Notes under the pieces: model-generated
Databases searched by the model: none
What the model was told of the DNA's origin: nothing
What the model saw: the letters and a program-made list of their open reading frames with translations, nothing else
NCBI RefSeq assembly: GCF_024539675.1
Contig: NZ_JAHHIT010000005.1
Location: 1-64,000, forward strand
Source of the DNA: Streptomyces hilarionis
GTDB lineage: Bacteria; Actinomycetota; Actinomycetes; Streptomycetales; Streptomycetaceae
Direction: 5' to 3'
Length of the DNA stretch: 64,000 nt
Shown: one piece after another, positions 58,178 through 64,000 of the stretch
How positions within the stretch are numbered: position 1 is the stretch's first letter
Layout: each line of letters starts with the position of its first letter
Program-made: the position numbers and the translations under genes

Positions 58178-58202
58178 GTGGGCCGCGGCGACCGCGGCCC
58201 AC
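58178..58202. terminator. Bidirectional hairpin terminator
   Basis: Perfect 11-bp arms GTGGGCCGCGG and CCGCGGCCCAC enclose a CGA loop between the beta-propeller gene and the convergent GH5 gene. Confidence 0.75.
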
Positions 58203-58224
58203 TCCTTCGGCGTGTCCGGCGCCC

Positions 58225-60096
58225 TCATCCCGCCTTCTTGGCCGCCCATGCCGAGAGTTCCGCACGGGCGGCGGCCAGCAGTGCCGCGGACGGCGCGGTG
58301 GCCCCGTTGGTCACCAGGGCGTAGTGCAGGACGCCCGAGTCGGGCGCGTCGAGCAGCAGGCGGCGGCTGCCCGTGCCGCCGGGTTCGGCGGCCACGGCGA
58401 TCCTCGCGGCCGCCGAGGGTGCGGGCGGGGCGTGGACCGTGCCGAGGTCGGAGACCACCGTGGTCGTCGCGGTCGGGAAGGAGGCCGGCAGATGCAGTTC
58501 GGTGGGCGCCGTGCCGCCGTTCGAACGCCACACCAGCAGTCCGTACTGGCCGGAGCCGACGAGCTGCCTGGTGTTGGGCAGGGAGCTGGGCACCGGGTTC
58601 CAGGTGAGCGTGGTGCCGCCGTCGCGGGAGCGGTCCTCGTAGGTGAAGGCGACGGTGGCGCCGGAGGTGGCGCTCGGGTAGATCCGGTCCAGCAGCCGGG
58701 CGTCCTGACGCAGGCTCACCGTTCCGGCGTCGTCCGTGCGCACGGCGGAGAGGTCCTCGTCGTTCCAGGCGTCGCCGGTCGTGCGCACCTTGCCGGGGTT
58801 GTCGTTCATGAGCTCGCGGTGGCGGCCGTTGTAGATGTCCCACTGCCACTGCGAGCCGGACAGGACCGGGCCGGAAGCCGCCTGGGAGGTCCACCAGTCG
58901 GCGCCCTTCAGACGGGAGTCGAGGCCCTGGTACATCGCCTTCAGGACGGTCGGCGCCTTGCCCGCGGTGCTGCCGTTCAGCGGGTGGCCGAACTCGCTGA
59001 CGATCGCCGTCGTCCCGGCCGCGGCGGCGCGGTCGCGGACCGTGCCGAGGTCGGTCACGTACTGGCCGTCCGCCGCGTTGCCCCACATGAGGATGCCGGA
59101 GATGGCCTTCTGGTCGTAGAAGTGGGTGTTGAAGACGTAGCGGGAGCCGAGCGTGCCGGCGTCCAGGAGTCCGCCCTCCTCCTTGCTGACGTTGCCGTTC
59201 CAGAAGAGGTTCGGCTCGACGAGGGCGGGCTTGTCGGTCCAGCCGGCCGCGTCCATGCGGGCCCGGAAGCGCACGTAGAAGGGCCACAGCAGGTCGCGTT
59301 CCCAGGTCCGGCTGGCCTGGCCGGAGTCGTAGGCGCCGGCGTAGGGCTCGTTGTAGGGGTCGAAGCCCACGACGCCGGCGAACTCCTCCGCGCCGAGGTT
59401 CGCCTTCACGTAGGCCATGGTCTTCTCGGCGGTGGCCAGGAAGGAGTCCTGGAGGCCGTGGTCGTTGTGCCAGAAGTCGTGCTGGGCGGCCTTGACCGCG
59501 CCGTTCTGGGTGATGTTCTGCCCCCAGAGCAGGCAGATGCCGCAGGACTCGTCGGGGTAACCGCCGAGCTGCACCGCCCACTTGGGCGCCCCGTCGCCGG
59601 TGTACCAGCTGCCCGCGTTGAACAGCCAGCGGGAGTAGAGGTCCTGGTGGAAGTCGGGATAGACGCGGATACCGGCGTCGAGGAAGGCGCGCATCTGGTC
59701 CGTGGCGGCGGCCAGGTAGGCGGTGTCGACCTGGCCGCGGACCGGTTCGGCGTAGGCCCAGGAGAGCAGGAAGCGCACGGAGTTGCCGCCGCCCAGGGCG
59801 CGCAGGGCCGTCGCCGACTTCCTGGCGTCGGCGACGGAGGCGAAGGGCAGGCCCCGGTTCTCGGCGAGCTTGGTCTCGCCGGAGACGTTGTAGCCGCGCA
59901 GGACGACCTCGCGGCCGTTGCCGTCGACGAAGCGGCCGCCCGACACGGTGAGCGCCGTGCCGTCGAACGGGAGGGAGTCGGGGATCGTGGCGGCGGCGGT
60001 GGCGGTGGCGGCCGTGGGGCCCGCCACCGTCGAAAAGCCGCAGAGTCCGCAGAGGACGACCAGAACAGCGAGCAGACGAGCCCGGATATTCGGCAT
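58225..60096 (-). CDS. Secreted GH5 glycosidase, endoglycoceramidase-like
   Basis: 623 residues from ATG 60096, with no good ribosome site (possibly leaderless). A signal peptide (RLLAVLVVLCGLCGFSTVAG) is followed by a GH5 barrel. VLRGYNVSGETK opens it, GFDPYNEPYAGAY holds the acid/base Glu and AIVSEFGHPLNG the nucleophile Glu. A C-terminal beta-sandwich (YEDRSRDGGTTLTWNPVPSSLPNTRQ onwards, described by its ends) matches the Ig-like end domain of endoglycoceramidase-type GH5 enzymes, which split glycans from lipids. Substrate remains unproven; cellulase-type annotation would be too specific. Confidence 0.85.
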   Translation of the reverse strand: MPNIRARLLAVLVVLCGLCGFSTVAGPTAATATAAATIPDSLPFDGTALTVSGGRFVDGNGREVVLRGYNVSGETKLAENRGLPFASVADARKSATALRALGGGNSVRFLLSWAYAEPVRGQVDTAYLAAATDQMRAFLDAGIRVYPDFHQDLYSRWLFNAGSWYTGDGAPKWAVQLGGYPDESCGICLLWGQNITQNGAVKAAQHDFWHNDHGLQDSFLATAEKTMAYVKANLGAEEFAGVVGFDPYNEPYAGAYDSGQASRTWERDLLWPFYVRFRARMDAAGWTDKPALVEPNLFWNGNVSKEEGGLLDAGTLGSRYVFNTHFYDQKAISGILMWGNAADGQYVTDLGTVRDRAAAAGTTAIVSEFGHPLNGSTAGKAPTVLKAMYQGLDSRLKGADWWTSQAASGPVLSGSQWQWDIYNGRHRELMNDNPGKVRTTGDAWNDEDLSAVRTDDAGTVSLRQDARLLDRIYPSATSGATVAFTYEDRSRDGGTTLTWNPVPSSLPNTRQLVGSGQYGLLVWRSNGGTAPTELHLPASFPTATTTVVSDLGTVHAPPAPSAAARIAVAAEPGGTGSRRLLLDAPDSGVLHYALVTNGATAPSAALLAAARAELSAWAAKKAG

Positions 60097-60102
60097 GTCC
60101 AC

Positions 60103-60150
60103 TACAGTCCGGTGATTTCCGGACACCGTCAATACTTCTGACTCATGAGT
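60103..60150 (-). promoter_or_regulatory. GH5 promoter and ACTCATGAGT palindrome
   Basis: On the minus strand TTGACG (complement of 60127-60132) and ACTGTA (complement of 60103-60108), 18 nt apart, form a plausible -35/-10 pair for a near-leaderless mRNA. Just upstream, the perfect 10-bp palindrome ACTCATGAGT (60141-60150) could be an operator. The site lies in the 73-bp gap between the GH5 gene and the ribosomal protection gene. Confidence 0.45.
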
Positions 60151-60169
60151 AAGTTCCTTATCAATCAGC

Positions 60170-62161
60170 TCAGTTGGCCACCCGACCCGTCACGCGCAAC
60201 AGGTACTCCGCGCGGTCGAGCGGATTGTCGTCGGTGCGCGGCCGCTCGGGGGGCGCGCCGAGGGCGACGGGGGCGTAGTGGTCGAAGCCGCTCTCCCACT
60301 CGCCCTCTCCGCGGGTGAGAGCGGGGATGCGCTGTTCGAGGCGGTGCACCCGGGCCGCGGGCACCGCGCCCTCCAGCACGCACCGCGTCCCCCTGACCTC
60401 CGTCGCCCGGGGCACCGCGCGCAGCCCGGCGAGCGCCGGCAGCAACACTCCCAGCGTGTCCGCCGGCGCCTCGACGCGGAAACGGTGCATCGGCTCGTGG
60501 ACCCGTGTCCCGGCCCGGCGCAGCGCCTCGGTCAGGACCAGCGGAGTCAGCCCCCGGAAGTCGTACCCCGTGCTCGACATGCTCTTGTCGAAGCCCTGGT
60601 GGGCGTGGCTCTGGCGGGGACAGTAGCCGCAGTGCGTCAGGGTGACGGCGCAGTCGGTCACCTGCCAGCCGTGCAGGCCCTGGCCGAGCGTCTCGCGCAC
60701 GGTGTCCTCGATCGCCTTGAAGAAGGCGTACGGCATCGATCCGAGCTCCACCTCCAGTCCGAAGCGCACCCCGCTGCCCGTCGGCGCGGGCTCGACGCGC
60801 AGGCCGACGGTGGCGAGGAACGGGTTGTCGCCTTTCTTGACGAACTCGGCGGCGGTCCCGACGCCCACCGGTCGCTCCACGCACAGGGGGGTCGTCTCCC
60901 GGAAGGAGACCGTCAGCCCGTGGTCCGCGGCCAGGGTGGCCTGGACGACCTCCTTCTGCACCTCCCCGTAGAGCGCGACCGACGTCTCCTGCCGGACCTC
61001 GTCGTGGCGCAGGCCGATGAGCGGGTCCTGCTCGGCCAAGCGGGTGAGGGCGAGGTGCAGGGCGCGCCGGTCGACGCCCGGTCCCGGCACGACGACGGTC
61101 TCCAGCGTCGGCGGCGCGAAGAACCGCCGCCGTTCGTCGCGGGGTTCGCCCAGACGGTCGCCGACCCGGGCTTCGACGAGGCCCCACAGCCGGGCGATCT
61201 CCCCCGCGCGCACCTCCTCGCGCCGTACGTCCGTGCCCTGGTCGAAGACGCTGATCGCGGTGACCCGGGCCGCGCCGTCCCCGCGGTCACGGCCGTCGTC
61301 GCCGAGCGGGACACGGTCGCGGACGCGCAGCACGCCGGAGAACAGCCGGACACAGGCGATCTTCTCGCCCGCCGGACCCCGCTCCACCTTGAAGACGGTG
61401 CCCGACAACGGGCCCTCACGGTCCGCCTCGCCACCGGCGCCGGGCAGCAGTGCGGCGATGCCCGCGACGAGTTCGGGCACTCCCGCGCCGGTCGTCGCGG
61501 AGCCGAAGTAGACCGGGTGGACGAGGGCGCGGCGGGTCTGGGCGACGAGCGCCCGGTGGATCCCCTCCCCGGTGACGAGGTCGTCCACGTACGCGGCCAG
61601 CAGGGCGTCGTCGTGGTCGGCGAGGACGTCGACGGCGTCCTCGGCGGTCGGCCGAACGGCGGTGAAGGCGGCCCCGGCCGTGCCCGGTTCCGTCACGACG
61701 CCCATCGGGACGACGGGCGCCGACAGCCGCTCGGTGAGCTCGCGCAGCACCCTTTCGCCGCGTGCGCCGCGACGGTCGATCTTGTTGACGAAGACGAGGG
61801 TGGGGATGCGCAGCCGGCGCAGGGTCCGCATCAGGATCCTGGTCTGCGCCTGGACCCCCTCGACGGCGGAGACGACGAGCACCGCCCCGTCGAGCACGGC
61901 GAGCGCCCGCTCCACCTCGGCGATGAAGTCCGGGTGGCCGGGGGTGTCGATCAGGTTGACGGTGACGTCGTCGATCCGGAAGGAGACGACGGCCGACTTG
62001 ATGGTGATGCCCCGCCGGCGCTCCAGCGCCAGCGTGTCGGTCCGGGTGCTCCCGGCGTCGACGCTGCCGAGCTCGTCGATGACGCCGGCCGTGTGCAGCA
62101 GCCGTTCCGTGAGGCTGGTCTTACCCGCGTCGACATGGGCGAGGATCCCGAGATTGAGCAT
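60170..62161 (-). CDS. OtrA/Tet(M)-type ribosomal protection GTPase
   Basis: 663 residues from ATG 62161 (a GTG two codons earlier, 62167, is an alternative; AAAGGAC lies 11 nt before that GTG). EF-G-like G motifs: LGILAHVDAGKTSLTERLL (G1), RRGITIKSA (G2), LIDTPGHPDFIAEVERAL (G3) and NKID (G4). Later domains include FKVERGPAGEKIACVRLFSG, LYGEVQKEVVQATLA and the domain IV loop motif ITLTHCGYCPRQSHAH-like (VTLTHCGYCPRQS). Length and wording match the Streptomyces OtrA group, which frees ribosomes from tetracycline. No tetracycline biosynthetic genes are nearby, so it is either acquired or intrinsic resistance or a paralogue with another cue. Confidence 0.9.
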   Translation of the reverse strand: MLNLGILAHVDAGKTSLTERLLHTAGVIDELGSVDAGSTRTDTLALERRRGITIKSAVVSFRIDDVTVNLIDTPGHPDFIAEVERALAVLDGAVLVVSAVEGVQAQTRILMRTLRRLRIPTLVFVNKIDRRGARGERVLRELTERLSAPVVPMGVVTEPGTAGAAFTAVRPTAEDAVDVLADHDDALLAAYVDDLVTGEGIHRALVAQTRRALVHPVYFGSATTGAGVPELVAGIAALLPGAGGEADREGPLSGTVFKVERGPAGEKIACVRLFSGVLRVRDRVPLGDDGRDRGDGAARVTAISVFDQGTDVRREEVRAGEIARLWGLVEARVGDRLGEPRDERRRFFAPPTLETVVVPGPGVDRRALHLALTRLAEQDPLIGLRHDEVRQETSVALYGEVQKEVVQATLAADHGLTVSFRETTPLCVERPVGVGTAAEFVKKGDNPFLATVGLRVEPAPTGSGVRFGLEVELGSMPYAFFKAIEDTVRETLGQGLHGWQVTDCAVTLTHCGYCPRQSHAHQGFDKSMSSTGYDFRGLTPLVLTEALRRAGTRVHEPMHRFRVEAPADTLGVLLPALAGLRAVPRATEVRGTRCVLEGAVPAARVHRLEQRIPALTRGEGEWESGFDHYAPVALGAPPERPRTDDNPLDRAEYLLRVTGRVAN

Positions 62162-62234
62162 GTGCACGAAGTGTCATGTCCTTTGGAATGGGGGTGGTTC
62201 CTTCCTGCTGGGCGGACATGGACGGTGTGCGCAT
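62121..62234 (-). CDS. Possible 37-codon leader ORF overlapping the ribosomal protection gene
   Basis: ATG 62234 is preceded by GGAG five bases upstream and opens a frame MRTPSMSAQQEGTTPIPKDM followed by 17 residues to a stop at 62121, inside the first codons of the GTPase gene in another frame. Leader ORFs regulate several ribosome-targeting resistance genes by attenuation. Here only the ORF, its ribosome-site-like sequence and the overlap are seen; translation is unproven, and chance is possible in high-GC DNA. Confidence 0.3.
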   Translation of the reverse strand: MRTPSMSAQQEGTTPIPKDMTLRAHAQSRDPRPCRRG

Positions 62235-62320
62235 CGGAGCTCCGGGCAGCTGTCGGCGAGTGGGTGTCCGCGCAGTGCAGCAGACCGGCGCGCGGGGCCG
62301 CAACGGATTAACGTGCGGAC

Positions 62321-63424
62321 ATGCGCGACATTCTTCCGGTGCTGAAGGGGTGGTACTCCGCCGGTGCGCCGTTCGGTCTGGCCACGGTGGTCGCCGTCGC
62401 GGGCAGCGCGCCGCGCGAGCCGGGGGCGGCGATGGCGGTGGGGCCCGGCGACGAGGTCGTGGGCAGCGTCTCCGGGGGCTGCGTGGAGGCAGCGGTGTTC
62501 GAGCGGGTGAAGGAGGCCGTCGCGGACGGGTCGGCACGGCTGGAGGTCTTCGGGTACGCCGACGAGGACGCCTTCGCGGCCGGGCTGACCTGCGGCGGCG
62601 AGATCTCCGTGCTGGTGCGCGCCGTCTCGCCCCGCCTCGACCCGTCGTTCGGCGCGGTCGCGGAGTCGGTGGCCGCGGGCGAGCCGGTGGCCGTGGCCAC
62701 GGTCGTCGACGGACCCGCCCCCCGCGGAGCGGCCCTCGCCGTCTGGCCCGACCGCGCCCGCGGCTCCCTCGGCGCCGAGGGACTGGACGCGGCCGTCGCC
62801 GCCGACGCGCGCGGCGAGCTCGCCGCGGGCGCCACCAGGATGCGCCACTACGGGCCGCGGGGCCGCCGGCGCGAGGACGCCGTCTCGGTCTTCGTGCACT
62901 CCTTCGCGCCGCCGCCGCGCATGCTGGTGTTCGGCGCCGTCGACTACGCGGCCGCGGTGGCGCGCATCGGGGACTTCCTCGGCTACCGCGTCACGGTGTG
63001 CGACGCCCGACCGGCCTTCGCGACGCCCCGGCGCTTCCCGCCGGGCGTCGACGTGGTCGTGGACTGGCCGCATCGGTATCTGGGCGGCACCGACACCGAC
63101 GCGCGCACGGTGATCTGCGTCCTGACCCACGACCCGAAGTTCGACGTGCCGCTGCTGGAGGCGGCGCTCCGGCGGCCCGCCGCGTACATCGGGGCCATGG
63201 GGAGCCGCCGAACGCACGACGAACGCCGCGCCCGGCTCGTGGCGGCCGGGCTCACCGAGGGCGAGCTGTCCCGGCTGCGCTCGCCGATCGGACTGGACCT
63301 GGGGGCCCGGACGCCCGAGGAGGTGGCGGTGTCGGTGGCCGCCGAGATCGTGGCGCTGCGCTGGGGCGGCAGCGGCGCCCCCCTGGCCCTGGCCCGGGGT
63401 CCGGTGCACCGCTCGCGGCCGTGA
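62321..63424 (+). CDS. XdhC/CoxI-family protein
   Basis: 367 residues; ATG 62321 has no clear ribosome site, so a leaderless mRNA is possible. N-terminal XdhC_CoxI domain (GLATVVAVAGSAPREPGAAMAV; GSVSGGCVEAAVFE; LTCGGEISVLV) and C-terminal XdhC Rossmann domain (RMLVFGAVDYAAAVARIGDFLGYRVTVCDARPAF; VLTHDPKFDVPLLEAAL; AYIGAMGSRRTHDERRARL). In purple bacteria XdhC binds and sulfurates the molybdenum cofactor for xanthine dehydrogenase. No molybdoenzyme gene is next to it; the modABC genes are about 37 kb away. Confidence 0.9.
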   Translation: MRDILPVLKGWYSAGAPFGLATVVAVAGSAPREPGAAMAVGPGDEVVGSVSGGCVEAAVFERVKEAVADGSARLEVFGYADEDAFAAGLTCGGEISVLVRAVSPRLDPSFGAVAESVAAGEPVAVATVVDGPAPRGAALAVWPDRARGSLGAEGLDAAVAADARGELAAGATRMRHYGPRGRRREDAVSVFVHSFAPPPRMLVFGAVDYAAAVARIGDFLGYRVTVCDARPAFATPRRFPPGVDVVVDWPHRYLGGTDTDARTVICVLTHDPKFDVPLLEAALRRPAAYIGAMGSRRTHDERRARLVAAGLTEGELSRLRSPIGLDLGARTPEEVAVSVAAEIVALRWGGSGAPLALARGPVHRSRP

Positions 63425-63460
63425 CGCCCACCGGACCGCTCGGCCTCACCGGACTTCGCT

Positions 63461-63500
63461 CGCCGTCGCTCGCCGTCACTCGCCGCCGTTCGCCGTCGCC
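63461..63500. repeat. Four 10-bp tandem units CGCCGTCGCT-like
   Basis: Consecutive 10-mers CGCCGTCGCT, CGCCGTCACT, CGCCGCCGTT and CGCCGTCGCC directly follow the XdhC gene. It is probably a slippage-prone tract. Confidence 0.65.
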
Positions 63501-63717
63501 CGGCCTCGTTCCGCACTATTTCCGAAAAACTGCGATTCGTCGGTTATAGAGCGTTCCGGGATGGGTAGGCGACGAGCACGGACAGGGATGCACGTCCTCT
63601 GCCCTTCCTCCAGTGAAGGAAGGAGGTCCGTTGAAGCAACGCACACCCGCAAGTACCGGGCCGCCCCCGACCTTCCGGCCGGGAGCGGCCCGACCTGTGT
63701 CCGGGGCCGGACCCCGG
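63501..63717. other. Intergenic stretch with A/T-rich dip and small hairpin
   Basis: 217 bp lie between the tandem repeat and the phosphodiesterase stop. The A/T-rich part (about 63512-63550) could hold a promoter. A 7-bp inverted repeat CCTTCCT/AGGAAGG (63603-63609 and 63617-63623) partly covers a GGAAGGAGG ribosome-site-like stretch that precedes a TTG-led frame. That frame runs to the window end against a recognisable minus-strand gene, so I do not call it a gene. Confidence 0.3.
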
Positions 63718-64000
63718 TCAGCGCGGCGGCAGCCGGTGCAGGACGACGTCCGTGAGCCGGCCGTCGGCCGCCGTGGCGGTGAGATAGGTGCAGTGCGGCT
63801 GACGGCGGCGGTCGGTCGGGGAGCCCGGGTTCAGCAGACGCAGCCCGCCGGGGGCGGTGGTGTCCCAGGGGATGTGGCTGTGGCCGAACACCAGGACGTC
63901 CAGCTCGGGGAAGCGGGCGGCGCAGCGGGCCTCACGGCCCTGGGCCGGCCCCGTCTCGTGCACGACCCCGAAGCGCACCCCGCCCAGTTCGGCCCGGGCC
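63718..64000 (-). CDS. YfcE/MJ0936-like metallophosphodiesterase, partial (3' end)
   Basis: The last 94 codons of a gene whose start lies beyond the window. LDVLVFGHSHIPWD (metal-binding GHSH) and LRLLNPGSPTDRRRQPH (NPGS motif) identify the calcineurin-like YfcE group of Mn2+-dependent phosphodiesterases. The upstream metal ligands are outside the window. The physiological substrate of such enzymes is usually unknown. Confidence 0.88.
   Translation of the reverse strand, partial: ARAELGGVRFGVVHETGPAQGREARCAARFPELDVLVFGHSHIPWDTTAPGGLRLLNPGSPTDRRRQPHCTYLTATAADGRLTDVVLHRLPPR

Noticed and set aside
63631..64000. A TTG-started + strand frame after GGAAGGAGG
   Set aside because: Its product has no recognisable feature and it runs opposite the conserved GHSH/NPGS motifs of the phosphodiesterase gene.

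Overview
The window is very G+C-rich, uses GTG starts freely, and carries signatures of a mycothiol-using mycelial actinomycete. These include S-(hydroxymethyl)mycothiol dehydrogenase, an OtrA-type ribosomal protection protein, many Sec/Tat-secreted polysaccharidases with CBM13 or fused modules, PAS-GAF-SpoIIE phosphatases and leaderless GTG/ATG promoters. The most likely source is a Streptomyces chromosome. I see no rRNA, tRNA, CRISPR array or insertion sequence. Almost every long reading frame opposite a real gene is a high-GC shadow and was left out.

Layout. 0-2.2 kb: a secreted bimodular GH10 xylanase/GH62 arabinofuranosidase. 2.2-9.3 kb: singletons (small Cys-motif protein, DUF2235 hydrolase, SNase-like protein, ProP-type MHS transporter, LmeA-like protein, membrane-anchored Mrr-type nuclease). 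9.5-12.8 kb: two secreted polysaccharide-lyase-type proteins whose upstream regions share a GTTCA-N6-TGAAC palindrome. 13-20.4 kb: PAS-GAF-PP2C phosphatase, hemerythrin, ZIP transporter, a solitary cytochrome oxidase subunit I coupled to a small membrane protein, and a polyprenyl synthetase. 20.4-26.3 kb: a divergent NAD+-dependent DNA ligase and a molybdate module (HTH-MOP regulator, ModA, ModB, ModC). 26.5-27.8 kb: a DUF1648-type membrane protein with a YtrA-type GntR regulator, preceded by an 8-bp repeat array.

27.8-50.8 kb is the core of the window: a choline/glycine-betaine/dimethylglycine/sarcosine catabolic island. A betaine-type ABC importer, choline dehydrogenase and betaine-aldehyde dehydrogenase feed glycine betaine to a Rieske oxygenase with its own Rieske ferredoxin and FAD reductase. 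Dimethylglycine oxidase and heterotetrameric-type sarcosine oxidase then take dimethylglycine to glycine. PurU, a MetF-like protein and a mycothiol formaldehyde dehydrogenase with an MBL hydrolase handle the C1 units. Two things stand out. First, the sarcosine oxidase delta and alpha subunits are one continuous 1095-residue polypeptide with no usable internal start. Second, an IclR regulator sits in the island, and six promoter regions, including its own, carry a pair of 15-bp TTGCG-N5-CGCAA-like boxes placed exactly 19 bp apart, consistent with one IclR regulon.

50.9-64 kb: a decayed ABC-exporter pseudogene, a small secreted protein, a SnoaL-like protein, a GH27 alpha-galactosidase with CBM13, a UGT-type glycosyltransferase, a TetR regulator facing a secreted beta-propeller, a GH5 glycosidase, an OtrA-like tetracycline-resistance-type GTPase preceded by a possible overlapping leader ORF, an XdhC-family protein and the 3' end of a YfcE-like phosphodiesterase running off the window.
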